A stretch of 64,000 nt of DNA from Streptomyces sp. B21-105 (GTDB taxonomy: Bacteria > Actinomycetota > Actinomycetes > Streptomycetales > Streptomycetaceae), in assembly GCF_036898465.1 (NCBI RefSeq), contig NZ_JARUMJ010000001.1, positions 7,750,001-7,814,000 on the forward strand, written 5' to 3'. Every line of letters begins with the position of its first letter. Positions within the stretch are counted from its first letter, which is position 1. Below the pieces are notes generated by a model. That model was not told the DNA's origin, made no database searches, and was given only the letters and a program-made list of their open reading frames with translations. This document shows, in pieces, positions 1 through 8,080 of this stretch. A program made the position numbers and the translations under genes.

Positions 1-442
1 GCCGGAGCTGGCCTGCCTGATGCTCACCTCCTTCGACGATGAGGAGGCCCTGCTCGACTCGATCATGGCCGGCGCCTCCGGATACGTGCTGAAGCAGATC
101 CAGGGCTCCGACCTGGTCTCGGCTGTGCGCACAGTGGCCGCGGGCCAGTCTCTGCTCGACCCGAGCGCCACCACCCGGCTGATGGCCCGGCTGCGCAAGG
201 ACCAGCAGCCCGAGGAGGAGCCGGACGCCCTGCCGGGGCTCACCACCCGCGAGCGGGAGATCCTGGCCCTGATCGGCGAGGGCCTGACCAACCGCCAGAT
301 CGGTCAGCGGCTCTACCTCGCCGAGAAGACCGTCAAGAACCACATCTCCCGCCTGCTCGCCAAGCTTGGTGTGGAGCGGCGCATCCAGGCGGCGGTCATT
401 GCCACGCAGGCCCAGGACCGGCTGCGGCACGAAGGGCGCTGA
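1..442 (+). CDS. DevR/OsdR-like LuxR-family response regulator (5' end outside window)
   Basis: This is the C-terminal part of a NarL/LuxR-type two-component response regulator; the reading frame is open from base 2 and the start lies upstream of the window. The end of the receiver domain is visible ([16 protein letters not shown], then GASGYVLK with the conserved lysine). It is followed by a helix-turn-helix with [20 protein letters not shown] and [16 protein letters not shown]. The motif order GASGYVLK...SLLDPSA is very close to mycobacterial DevR/DosR and streptomycete OsdR, which activate hypoxia/NO dormancy genes. The many GGGCC-N4-GGCCC-like sites downstream fit it as the local activator, which is inference. 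The phosphoacceptor Asp is not in the window. Its likely kinase partner would be the GAF-GAF kinase ending at 43156. Confidence 0.9.
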   Translation, partial: PELACLMLTSFDDEEALLDSIMAGASGYVLKQIQGSDLVSAVRTVAAGQSLLDPSATTRLMARLRKDQQPEEEPDALPGLTTREREILALIGEGLTNRQIGQRLYLAEKTVKNHISRLLAKLGVERRIQAAVIATQAQDRLRHEGR

Positions 443-470
443 GCCTCCACTCGCAGCCGAAAAGCCCGCA

Positions 471-484
471 GGGCCGAACGTCCC
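471..484. promoter_or_regulatory. OsdR/DevR-type box upstream of gap
   Basis: GGGCCGAACGTCCC is a 14-bp imperfect palindrome of the GGGCC/GGGAC-N4-GGCCC/GTCCC type seen repeatedly in this island. It lies about 104 bp before the gap start. As recalled, DevR/OsdR consensus sites have this form; binding is inferred. Confidence 0.6.
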
Positions 485-587
485 TCACCTGACCCCCGTG
501 CGGCCCAAGCCGAACCCCCTCCCCGGCCGCCAGGCTGGCAGCGCACCCGGACACCGCCGGGCGCCACTGAGCGGGAGGGCGACGGAC

Positions 588-1616
588 ATGACCGTGCGCG
601 TGGGCATCAACGGCTTCGGCCGCATCGGACGGAACTATCTGCGCTGCGTGCTGGAGCGCGCGGAGAGCGGTACCGGCGCACCGGTCGAGGTCGTGGCGAT
701 CAACGACCTCACCTCGCCGGACGCACTGGCCCATCTGCTGGCGTACGACTCGACGTATGGCCGCCTCGCCCGCACTGTCGAACACGACGACACTTCGATC
801 ACCGTCGACGGCCACCGCATCGCCGTGACCGCCGAGCGTGACCCGGCCGAGCTGGACTGGGGACACCTCGGTGTGGACGTGGTCATCGAGTCGACCGGCC
901 GCTTCCGCACCCGTGAGCAGGCCGGTCTGCACCTGAAGGCGGGCGCCCGCAAGGTACTGCTCTCCGTGCCGGGCAAGGGAGTTGACGCCACGATCGTGAT
1001 GGGCGTCAATGAGGCCACGTACGTCCCGGAAAGCGACCACGTGGTCTCCAACGCCTCGTGCACCACCAACTGCGTGGCGCCCATGGTGAAGGTGCTCGAC
1101 GAGCACTTCGGCCTGGTCAAGGGCCTGATGACCACCATCCACGGCTACACCAACGACCAGGTGGTCCTCGACGGCCCGCACAAGGACCTGCGCCGCGGTC
1201 GCAGCGCCGCCGTCAACATCATCCCCACGTCCACCGGCGCTGCCCGCGCGGTCGGCCTGGTCCTGCCGGAGCTGACCGGGACCTTGGACGGCATCGCCGT
1301 CCGCGTGCCGGTCGAGGACGGCTCGCTGACCGACCTGAGCGTGGTTCTGGAGCGGCCCGTGACTGCGGACGAGGTCAACGCCGCGTTCCGGGAGGCCGCC
1401 GACGGGCCGCTGAAGGGCATCCTGCGCGTCTCGGACGCCCCAATCGTCTCCCGCGACGTCGTCGGCGACCCCGCCTCGTGCGTCCTGGACGCCCCGCTGA
1501 CGCAGGCGCACGGCGATCTGGTCAAGGTCTTCGGCTGGTACGACAACGAGTGGGGCTACACGAACCGACTGCTCGACCTCACCGAGTACGTCGCCGCACG
1601 CCTCCCTCGGATCTGA
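588..1616 (+). CDS. gap: Glyceraldehyde-3-phosphate dehydrogenase, type I
   Basis: A 342-residue cytosolic glycolytic enzyme that converts glyceraldehyde-3-phosphate, NAD and phosphate to 1,3-bisphosphoglycerate. The N-terminal Rossmann motif is INGFGRIGR (about residues 7-15). The catalytic signature SNASCTTNC places the nucleophile Cys at about residue 158, the catalytic His lies in TTIHGYT (about 185), and the C-terminal WYDNEWGYTNR is conserved. The ATG at 588 starts exactly at the conserved N-terminus; longer readings add non-homologous residues. It follows the DevR-like regulator and has a regulator box in its upstream region. This suggests a second, hypoxia-linked GAPDH rather than the housekeeping copy, which is inference. 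Full length, with no missing key residues. Confidence 0.96.
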   Translation: MTVRVGINGFGRIGRNYLRCVLERAESGTGAPVEVVAINDLTSPDALAHLLAYDSTYGRLARTVEHDDTSITVDGHRIAVTAERDPAELDWGHLGVDVVIESTGRFRTREQAGLHLKAGARKVLLSVPGKGVDATIVMGVNEATYVPESDHVVSNASCTTNCVAPMVKVLDEHFGLVKGLMTTIHGYTNDQVVLDGPHKDLRRGRSAAVNIIPTSTGAARAVGLVLPELTGTLDGIAVRVPVEDGSLTDLSVVLERPVTADEVNAAFREAADGPLKGILRVSDAPIVSRDVVGDPASCVLDAPLTQAHGDLVKVFGWYDNEWGYTNRLLDLTEYVAARLPRI

Positions 1617-1644
1617 CAGAGGAAGACTGAGGCACGACGGGTGA

Positions 1645-1676
1645 CCGCCGACCGAGTCCGGCATCCGGATCGGCGG
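1645..1676 (+). terminator. Possible terminator after gap
   Basis: CCGCCGA and TCCGG pair with CCGGA and TCGGCGG around a short loop, with a 5-nt bulge on the left arm. It lies 28 bp after the gap stop. There is no T-tract, as is common in Streptomyces. Weakly supported. Confidence 0.35.
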
Positions 1677-2222
1677 GGCCTTACCACCGCATCGTGACAC
1701 TCGGACGTCCTGCGGCGTGTTCGTCTTTGTCTCCTCCACGGCATATGCGGGCCGGCAACCGGCAAACAAGCAACCCCGGGATCCAGCCCGCCCCGGCAGC
1801 CGTCCCGGAGATCGCCTTCCGGCTGCCAGAGCACGGCCTGACCGCAGGCGGCCGGTGCCGGTCGAGCAGGATGGACGGCATGAAGTCGGAATTCGACGAC
1901 CACAGCGGCCTCTCGCACCCGGACGGGAATCCCCCCGGGCAACACATCGTCCGCCTTCCCCACGGGCGGGTCGCACACAGCACAGGACACCAGTCGACCC
2001 GCAAGACCTCTGATCCCCTCGCCCTGCAGCGGAGACAGACGCTCGGTCTGATTATTCGGTGGGGCGGACACGGCTCGTCCCCCCGCCCACCGTCGTCCTG
2101 CCACCGCTTCGATGCCCGTCAGGCGGTGCATCGGCCGCGGGATGGGCGTGGGGGTGGTGCGGAAGCCGACGGCGACCGCCGCGCGCACGACGTCGGCTGA
2201 CAGGCCAGACGGCACTGCCTTC
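1677..2222. other. Intergenic stretch without a recognised gene
   Basis: About 550 bp between gap and the convergent SRPBCC gene. Several open frames run through it on both strands, but none has a recognisable domain, a good ribosome site or a coherent family match. I see nothing functional here. Confidence 0.5.
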
Positions 2223-2900
2223 TCAGCGACGTGCCGGGGCGGCGCGTTCGCCCTCAGCCCGCTGCCTCAGACGGCGGAACTGCCGGGTTTGCATGATCCA
2301 GTGGGCGGGCTCCCAGACCACGAGGTTGGCCAAGCCGGCTGGGAGAGCCGGGCGTGCCGCTGCGTAGCCGCTGACGACGAGGCGGGTACGGCCGGGTGCG
2401 GGCTCGCTGAGCAGGAATCCCCACAGGGAGTCGCTGTAGTACCGGGGCCTGTCCGTGGCGGGGTCGAAGGGGTGCCCCCACAGGTTCAGCGAGGCCCTCA
2501 GCCCCAGGAAGCGCTGCGGCTCCAGGGCCGCGACCTCGAACCAGGTGTTGCCGCTCGGCGTCGAGGCGAGGTGGTCGCCGAGCGCGATGCCCTGCCACTC
2601 CGGGTGGATGCGGTCGGCGCTGGGGCGTCCGGCGTTGTCGAGGCGGTCCCAGCTGTACCAGCCGGCGCGGTCGCAGCCCATCTGCACCAGCCAGGGCCAT
2701 ACCTGGGACACCGGTGCGTCGATGGTCACCGCCATCGTTGCGCCGCGCTTTCCAGCGGGGACGATCTCGGCGCCCGGGTAGGTCATGCGCAGTTCGTCGT
2801 CGGTGGCACCCCATCGCAGCAGCCTCGGGCGCACGGTGACCGACCAGGCGGCAGCCGTCGCTGCGGCTGCGATCAGGGCGTTCGTGTGGTTTCGGATCAT
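2223..2900 (-). CDS. SRPBCC-fold membrane-anchored protein, unknown function
   Basis: A 225-residue protein with an N-terminal hydrophobic segment (residues about 7-22, LIAAAATAAAW region). A domain with SRPBCC/START-like features follows: ITIDAPVSQVWPWLVQMG-type opening, then GWYSWD, GDHLASTPSGNTWFEV and a closing beta-hairpin region (GRTRLVVSGYA). Proteins of this type bind hydrophobic ligands, but no ligand can be named. The start at 2900 overlaps the stop of the upstream gene in an ATGA arrangement, so the two genes are translationally coupled. Both lie downstream of the regulator box at 3872, which suggests co-regulation with the hypoxia set. Confidence 0.75.
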   Translation of the reverse strand: MIRNHTNALIAAAATAAAWSVTVRPRLLRWGATDDELRMTYPGAEIVPAGKRGATMAVTIDAPVSQVWPWLVQMGCDRAGWYSWDRLDNAGRPSADRIHPEWQGIALGDHLASTPSGNTWFEVAALEPQRFLGLRASLNLWGHPFDPATDRPRYYSDSLWGFLLSEPAPGRTRLVVSGYAAARPALPAGLANLVVWEPAHWIMQTRQFRRLRQRAEGERAAPARR

Positions 2901-3820
2901 GGTGCTGCCTCCTTCACCGGCTGTGGAAGCGCCGGCCGCAGCGTGGTGAACAGGGTGAGCGTCAATGCCGTGAAGAGCAGGCCGAGCACTGTCATCGCTG
3001 CGGCCTGCCCGGCGGAGGCGTCGGGGAGATCCCGCAGCCAGGCGGCGACTGCCATGGCTCCGACGGCCGGGCCGACCAGCGCCAACCATCCCGACAGCGC
3101 CAGAGCCGTCTTGCGGGCCCACGCAGCTCCGTGACGCATACCGGCTGCTGCGGCGATGGCGGCGGGCAGGCCCACGCCGAGGTCGAGCAGCGCGATCGTC
3201 CAGAAGTAGCCGGGGCCCTCCTGGTAGTCCGCGGCCGAGGGGTGCGATCCGGCGGCGTCGAGAAGAGCAGGTATGTAGCGCGCGAAGGCCACGACAGCCA
3301 GGAATGGGATCAGAATGCCGCCGACGATCCGCTCCCGCCTGGCGGGCGGCACCCAAGCCGCCGGGTCCAACTGCTGCCAGGCGAGCACGGCCGTGGTCCA
3401 GCCGAGGACGAACAGGGCGAGGTGCAGCGGGAAGAACGCCTCGCCGTTGCCGTCGTAGCGCAGGTACTGCGGTCCCAGGACGTACTGCGGAGCCATGTAC
3501 GCCGCGTATACGGCCGGTGCGAGGGCGACCATGGCGCCCAGCCGGTGCCGGCGCAGCACGAGGACGCCGGCGCACACCGCGAGCGGGGCGACGACGGCGA
3601 CCGCGAAGATGTCGAGCGCCACGAGCTGGCTCTTGAGCGCCCCGTCGTCGGGGACCGGGTACTCGATCACGGCGGACCCGACGGGACCGAGCAGCGTGTT
3701 GACCACGATCAAGGCCGCCAGGGCCAGCAGGCCACCGGCGAGCAGTCGGCCACGAATCAGCGCTCCGGCCGCATGGGGCGGCGCCTCGGAGCTGCTGGCA
3801 GGGACGGGCAGTTCGGCCAT
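2897..3820 (-). CDS. Multi-pass membrane protein, unknown
   Basis: A 307-residue protein with about eight hydrophobic segments (for example LLAGGLLALAALIVVNTLLG, AVAVVAPLAVCAGVLVL, ALFVLGWTTAVLAW and a C-terminal MTVLGLLFTALTLTLF). The start is set at the ATG at 3820. It is preceded by a good ribosome site (AAAGGGG on the coding strand), whereas the upstream extension of the frame is not supported. No family was recognised with certainty. It is the first gene of a two-gene operon with the SRPBCC protein (4-bp overlap). A regulator box lies only about 52 bp before its start. Confidence 0.75.
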   Translation of the reverse strand: MAELPVPASSSEAPPHAAGALIRGRLLAGGLLALAALIVVNTLLGPVGSAVIEYPVPDDGALKSQLVALDIFAVAVVAPLAVCAGVLVLRRHRLGAMVALAPAVYAAYMAPQYVLGPQYLRYDGNGEAFFPLHLALFVLGWTTAVLAWQQLDPAAWVPPARRERIVGGILIPFLAVVAFARYIPALLDAAGSHPSAADYQEGPGYFWTIALLDLGVGLPAAIAAAAGMRHGAAWARKTALALSGWLALVGPAVGAMAVAAWLRDLPDASAGQAAAMTVLGLLFTALTLTLFTTLRPALPQPVKEAAP

Positions 3821-3871
3821 CGCACACCCCTTTCCCACACCACAGTAGGAAGCGCGGCAAGGCGTGGAGCA

Positions 3872-3885
3872 GGGCCGAAGGTCCC
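3872..3885. promoter_or_regulatory. OsdR/DevR-type box before the membrane-protein operon
   Basis: GGGCCGAAGGTCCC, 52 bp upstream of the minus-strand start at 3820. It matches the palindrome seen elsewhere in the island. Function inferred. Confidence 0.6.
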
Positions 3886-4347
3886 CGCAAGAGGGCCGGG
3901 AGTCTGCCGACGCCGGGCCGCCGGCCACCAGTCTCGTCCCGTGGACCTATAGCGCAGGCACGCAGTCCCAGGGAGCGCTGCCTGGAGTGGCCTGCGGCGT
4001 TCGCCGTGACCCAGACCCGTATGGGGCCCACCGGCTCTTCCGCTTCATCCGCCCCGCCCTACGGTGGAGGGGTGATCAACCGCTCCGCGGGAGGAGAGCA
4101 CGTAAAGATCGTCGCGTGCGGGCGGCCTCGCGAACGAGGAGCTGCTGCGTGGTAGACCTCGCCGGCCGGAGCGGCGACAACGCTCTCGTCCGCGTTAAGG
4201 CGACCTGAACCCCGGGACCACGCACGGCCACGGATCTTCGAACCGGAGCCGAGGTCTCGCGCGGTGTGGGGACGGGGAGCCCTCGCGGATGCCGATCCCG
4301 ACGCCCGCGCCTGACTCGATGATCACTCCGAAGGACCGCGTGTCAGA
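3886..4347. other. Intergenic stretch without a recognised gene
   Basis: Roughly 460 bp between two regulator boxes. Short frames exist but none resembles a known family. I see no gene here. Confidence 0.45.
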
Positions 4348-4361
4348 GGGCCGATTGGCCC
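4348..4361. promoter_or_regulatory. OsdR/DevR-type box upstream of nitroreductase
   Basis: GGGCCGATTGGCCC, nearly a perfect palindrome, about 220 bp before the nitroreductase start at 4584. Part of the shared set of sites; function inferred. Confidence 0.65.
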
Positions 4362-4445
4362 CTGCGGGGGGACGATGAGGTCCTTGCGGGGCGTGTTCTG
4401 GCGTGGTGTCTGGAGGTAGGGCGCAACAGCGTCGTGCGGCGAATC

Positions 4446-4470
4446 CCGGCCCGGCCCGGCCCGGCCCGGC
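4446..4470 (+). repeat. GC pentamer tandem repeat
   Basis: About five consecutive CCCGG/CGGCC pentamers in the leader region of the nitroreductase gene. Simple sequence, probably slippage-derived. Confidence 0.7.
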
Positions 4471-4583
4471 TCGGCGAGTGGAGTGGGAACGGATCGTCGC
4501 GGCGCCGGCAGAAGCGGCAATCCGCTCGGCTGGGTACCCGACGGCTGGGACCTGTCGCATCGGCAGCACGTGAGGAGGATGCC

Positions 4584-5573
4584 ATGGCACCGCGACTGGA
4601 TGAGAAGACGGTGGCGAAACTGGTGGCCGAGGCCACGACGGCTCCGTCCATGCACAACGCCCAGCCGTGGCGCTTCCGCTTCCTGACCGGCGAACGTCTC
4701 GTGCTGCTCTACGCCGATCCCGAGCGGGCCATGCCCCGCTCGGATCCGGACAGCCGGGCGCTGCACATCGGCTGCGGGGCCGCACTGTTCAATCTACGGG
4801 TGGCAGCCGCGCACGCGGACCTTGTCCCCGACACGCGGCTGCTGCCCGAGCCTCAGGACCCGCTGCTGCTCGCCGCCGTGCACCTGGCCGACCCCACGGG
4901 GCGCTTCCGGGACGACGACCTGGCCCGGCTGCACCCGGTGGTCCGGGAGCGGCACACCAGCCGCCACCCCTTCGCCGAGAAGGGCGTGCCCGAGGACGTG
5001 CGGTCCACCTTGCAGGATGCTGCCGCGCGGGAAGGGGCCGAGCTGCTCTTCCCCGGCCTGTGGCATACCGAGACCGTACTCGACCTCGTCCGTGACGCGG
5101 AAAGCCGCGACTTCATGGACGCCGAGGCCAATGAGGACCTGGTGCGCTGGACCCGGCTCGGGCCCGAGGCGGACACTGCCGTCGACGGCGTCCCCGAATA
5201 CGCCTTCGGGCCTCGTAAATGGGACGGCAAGGCTCCCGTACGTGACTTCACCGGACGCCGGCCGGTAGCCGACCGCGGCACCACGACCTTTGAACACACC
5301 CCGCACCTCGCCCTGCTCAGCACCCTCGGTGACGGCCCCGCCGACTGGCTGCGCGCCGGGCAGGCACTCGAACGCGTCCTGCTGGAGGCCACCCTGGTCG
5401 ACCTGGCCACCTCCCTGACCTCCCACGCCCTGGAGGACCGCGAGCTGCGCCTGCTTGCCCGCGACCCGGGATTGGGCGCCGGCCAGGTGCAGATGGTGCT
5501 GCGTCTGGGCTACGGTCCGCGAGGCCCGGCCACGCCCCGCCGCCCCGTGGGGGATGTCCTTGAGATCGCGTGA
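4584..5573 (+). CDS. Acg-family NAD(P)H nitroreductase-like protein
   Basis: A 329-residue protein with the two-half nitroreductase fold typical of Acg (Rv2032)-like proteins. The N-terminal TVAKLVAEATTAPSMHNAQP and WRF motif is the FMN-pocket signature of the family. RHTSRHPFAEKGVP and the central region with PRKWDGKAPVRDF complete the domain. The start at 4584 has a strong GAGGAGG ribosome site 6-9 bases upstream. Acg-like proteins are classic DosR-regulon members, thought to sequester flavin or reduce redox-active substrates. The box at 4348 supports the same control here. No fusion or truncation is seen. A frameshifted stub of a related gene lies at 26813. Confidence 0.9.
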   Translation: MAPRLDEKTVAKLVAEATTAPSMHNAQPWRFRFLTGERLVLLYADPERAMPRSDPDSRALHIGCGAALFNLRVAAAHADLVPDTRLLPEPQDPLLLAAVHLADPTGRFRDDDLARLHPVVRERHTSRHPFAEKGVPEDVRSTLQDAAAREGAELLFPGLWHTETVLDLVRDAESRDFMDAEANEDLVRWTRLGPEADTAVDGVPEYAFGPRKWDGKAPVRDFTGRRPVADRGTTTFEHTPHLALLSTLGDGPADWLRAGQALERVLLEATLVDLATSLTSHALEDRELRLLARDPGLGAGQVQMVLRLGYGPRGPATPRRPVGDVLEIA

Positions 5574-5582
5574 TCAGACGCC

Positions 5583-5948
5583 GTGGCGGTCCGGGCGGGA
5601 AACGAGGCGCTCCGGAGTGCAGACGCCGTCCTGACGGGATCGACGACTTGTGATTATTTGCCTCTGGCCTGGGGCCGAAGTGCCCCGGGCTGGACGCTTG
5701 GCGGCCTTCGAAGACGCGCATTGCCGCGGAACGGCGAGGAGGACGCTGCCGGCGAAGCAGGCGCCCGCGTCGGCCTGATGGACCTCGCCGATGTGGATCT
5801 GCCCGCGGACGCGGACGTCTACCTGTGTGGCTCGCTGCCGTTCATGCGCGCTGTACGAGCACAGTTGCTCCAGGCCGGCATCCCCGCCCGGCACATCCGC
5901 TACGAGGTCTTCGGCCCGGACCTGTGGCTGGCCCACGCCGAGAACTGA
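5583..5948 (+). pseudogene. hmp: Flavohemoglobin C-terminal remnant
   Basis: The last about 65 residues of this open frame (from about base 5750) match the end of the flavohemoglobin NAD-binding domain. They read LADVDLPADADVYLCGSLPF, then MRAVRAQLL and IRYEVFGPDLW. The globin and FAD domains (about 330 residues) are absent, and the preceding residues look like unrelated sequence. In intact form the protein detoxifies nitric oxide. The loss of everything except the tail makes this a gene relic rather than a functional small protein. It lies ten bases after the nitroreductase gene. Confidence 0.75.
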
Positions 5949-5957
5949 GCGTTGGGC

Positions 5958-7088
5958 CTATGGCACCTGCGGTGGTTCGGGCAGACGGCCGGTCAAGGAT
6001 TCGATGTACTGCCGCACCAGATCAAGATCGATGTCGGCGAGGAAGGCGGTCTCTGTGTGCCCGCCGTACTTCATCTGGCCGGCGGTCAGCGCCGGCGGAA
6101 TTCCCCGGCCGCGCACCCAGGTCTTGATCTGGCGCTCGAAGGCCCACGCGTCACCGGTGAGCTCGAAGTTCCAGCGCGCGACAAGTCGCCAGCCCTGGGA
6201 CACGTGTTGGGTGATGCGTTGGTCGAGGTTGGCAATGCCCCACTTCAGAGCGCGATGGCCATCATGGACGACGAGGTAGAGGTGGCCCGGCCGGGCGGGG
6301 TTGATGCCGCGCTCGGCGCAGGTCGGGCAGCCTCCCTGCGGGCCTCGGATGTTGTGCAGCGTCGGCCCAGGGGCCAGGACCGTCTCACACGTCAGGCAGC
6401 GCGCCCTCCAGGGCAGGTCCGTGCTGCCCGGATAGGGGACGAGCGGTTCGAGTCCCTTCTCCAGCATGCTGGCGATGGCCTCTGCCTCGTCGAGCCGCAG
6501 CGCGTCCGCGATCTTCTCCGAGCGGCACGACCAGCATTGGCGACCGCGGGCGCGGACCTTCGCATAGGTGGGGGTGCCGACGTGACTGCAGCGCATGCAG
6601 CGACACAACCAGGGCTGCAGCGACCCCGGATAGCCGACCAGGGGCTCCAGACCAGCCTCCGTCATCAGCTTCCGCGCGGGCTCATCGGTGACATCGCGGC
6701 CGGCACAGTTGGTGCAGCCGCCGCGCCCGTTCTGGACGTGGGACAGCTTCTTCGGCTTGATGACCCCGCAGTGGACGCATCTGGCCGACCACGGCTTGCC
6801 AGCCCCCGGATAGTCCTCGAGCGGGTCCCAGCCCCATGTGAGCATGACGGCAGCAGCCTGCGCCCCATCGCGGGTGAGCTTGGCTGCGATCTTGAGAGAC
6901 CGGCAGGTCTTGTTGCAGACACCGGTTCCCTTGTTCACGACGTCGTTGTAGCGCGGCGCGCTCACCGCATTGCATGTCAGGCAGAGGCACATCCAGGGAA
7001 GTTGTGTGCCCGGGAAGGGCTCGATCGGGCGCGCTCCGCGGCTTGTCAGGGCCTCGATGGCCTCAGCTTCGGTTACCTTGCGTGGCAC
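5958..7088 (-). CDS. Four-repeat treble-clef zinc-finger protein with C-terminal GIY-YIG-like domain
   Basis: A 376-residue protein. Four repeats of about 55-65 residues each have the pattern PYPG..PW.CRC..C then about 17-20 residues and C..C. Cysteine pairs lie at about 36/39 with 58/62, 104/107 with 125/128, 164/167 with 185/188, and 231/234 with 254/257. A helix rich in Ala and Glu precedes each. The C-terminal part (residues about 268-330) shows GHLYLVV, LKWGIA, an Arg at 291, His at 295 and Glu at 318, which resembles the GIY-YIG nuclease core. The GTG start at 7088 follows an AAGGGGG ribosome site. No partner gene is evident. A mobile or defence-linked nuclease is possible but unproven. 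Confidence 0.7.
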   Translation of the reverse strand: MPRKVTEAEAIEALTSRGARPIEPFPGTQLPWMCLCLTCNAVSAPRYNDVVNKGTGVCNKTCRSLKIAAKLTRDGAQAAAVMLTWGWDPLEDYPGAGKPWSARCVHCGVIKPKKLSHVQNGRGGCTNCAGRDVTDEPARKLMTEAGLEPLVGYPGSLQPWLCRCMRCSHVGTPTYAKVRARGRQCWSCRSEKIADALRLDEAEAIASMLEKGLEPLVPYPGSTDLPWRARCLTCETVLAPGPTLHNIRGPQGGCPTCAERGINPARPGHLYLVVHDGHRALKWGIANLDQRITQHVSQGWRLVARWNFELTGDAWAFERQIKTWVRGRGIPPALTAGQMKYGGHTETAFLADIDLDLVRQYIESLTGRLPEPPQVP

Positions 7089-7181
7089 ACGGTCCCCCTT
7101 GGCGGCGCGCCGGGCGCCATCTCTGCTTGAGGGAGATCCTATTCCAAGGAAGGTTGCAGGGCAGGGGCTGGGCGAGAACCG

Positions 7182-7199
7182 GGGCGGGTCGTCCCGCCC
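7182..7199 (-). terminator. GC hairpin between minus-strand genes
   Basis: GGGCGGG-TCGT-CCCGCCC is a perfect 7-bp hairpin about 140 bp downstream of the Rv1733c-like gene on the same strand. It may end that transcript. Weak evidence because no T-run follows. Confidence 0.3.
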
Positions 7200-7338
7200 A
7201 CTATCTCGCGGTTCCGGAACGCTCTCCCGCCGATGGCTGGTTGGTGTCGCCCTGGTGAAGCCGTAGAACGCTGTCCGCCTGCACCTGGCCCTGCTCCGTC
7301 CCCTCGGCGGCGGTGCGGGCCCCGCAGTTGGAGGCGTT

Positions 7339-7920
7339 CTACGCGTGCCGGTGTCCCCGGTTGGCGTCGAACTCGGCCCAGGCGCGTTCCCACCGCGCCA
7401 TGCGCCGCACATCCAGCCGTACCCGGGCGACCCACCAGCCGCCCACTACCAGTACGCACACACCTGCCCCGGCGGCCGCGCCGAGGGCGGCTCCCTGTGA
7501 CCTGGCCTGGGCGGGGGTGGGCGGTGCGGGACGGAGGCGGTCGGCGTCGTCGAGCCACACCGTGGTGTAGGAGCCCGCCTTGCTGCCCGCTGCCACTGGG
7601 GCCTCACCGGTCTTGGGGGAGCCGTCGGGGGTCGTCCACCGCACGGTCGTCCGCACGTGGTCTTCTGCCATCCCGGAGAACCGTGACGGCGTCGCGGGGG
7701 CGTCCTCGACGAGGCGCGCTGCAGTGCGATGCAGGACATGCGCCTGGTCGAGAGCGGAGCGCTCGCCCACGGCAGCCGTCACCACGCCCACCGCGGGCAC
7801 CATGAGCAGGAGCAGCGCCGCTGCTGCGACGCCGATCCAGGCTTCGGCGACGTCGGAGCGCCGCTTGAGCAAGTTGCGCCGCCAGCGCCAGAGCAACACC
7901 CTGCCACCGTGTATCAGCAT
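7339..7920 (-). CDS. Rv1733c-like two-TM membrane protein
   Basis: A 193-residue protein with an Arg-rich N-terminal cytoplasmic segment (WRWRRNLLKRRSDVAEAW). A first membrane helix spans about residues 28-50 (AAAALLLLMVPAVGVVTAAV). An extracytoplasmic domain of about 90 residues contains RTTVRWTTPDG and AGSYTTVWLDDADRL, and a second helix spans about 145-165. This layout matches the Rv1733c family, a DosR-regulon membrane antigen in Mycobacterium that is duplicated in streptomycetes. Its molecular role is unknown. Its start faces the regulator box at 8019, shared with the divergent gene at 8081. Confidence 0.8.
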   Translation of the reverse strand: MLIHGGRVLLWRWRRNLLKRRSDVAEAWIGVAAAALLLLMVPAVGVVTAAVGERSALDQAHVLHRTAARLVEDAPATPSRFSGMAEDHVRTTVRWTTPDGSPKTGEAPVAAGSKAGSYTTVWLDDADRLRPAPPTPAQARSQGAALGAAAGAGVCVLVVGGWWVARVRLDVRRMARWERAWAEFDANRGHRHA

Positions 7921-8018
7921 GTGTGCATCCCTCCGGGCATGACGGACCTGAACATCACACCGCTACGGTGACGGATCGGCGAGCGATGGCGGCAGAGACC
8001 ATCGGGGTCGTCTTGGGA

Positions 8019-8032
8019 GGGCCGATCGGCCC
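8019..8032. promoter_or_regulatory. OsdR/DevR-type box between divergent genes
   Basis: GGGCCGATCGGCCC is a perfect 14-bp palindrome centred between the divergent starts at 7920 and 8081. It is the best example of the island's shared motif; I use it as the reference for the others. Confidence 0.75.
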
Positions 8033-8080
8033 TGTTGCAAGAGCCGGCCGGGCCCGGCTGCCGAAGCGCCGCCGGGCACA

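Noticed and set aside
1556..2215. Long minus-strand open frame over the gap-SRPBCC intergenic region
   Set aside because: No domain, poor ribosome site and composition typical of antisense frames in GC-rich DNA; overlaps the end of gap.
4441..4475. CCCGG pentamer run as a possible CRISPR or regulatory repeat
   Set aside because: Too short and simple, without spacers; fits replication slippage.
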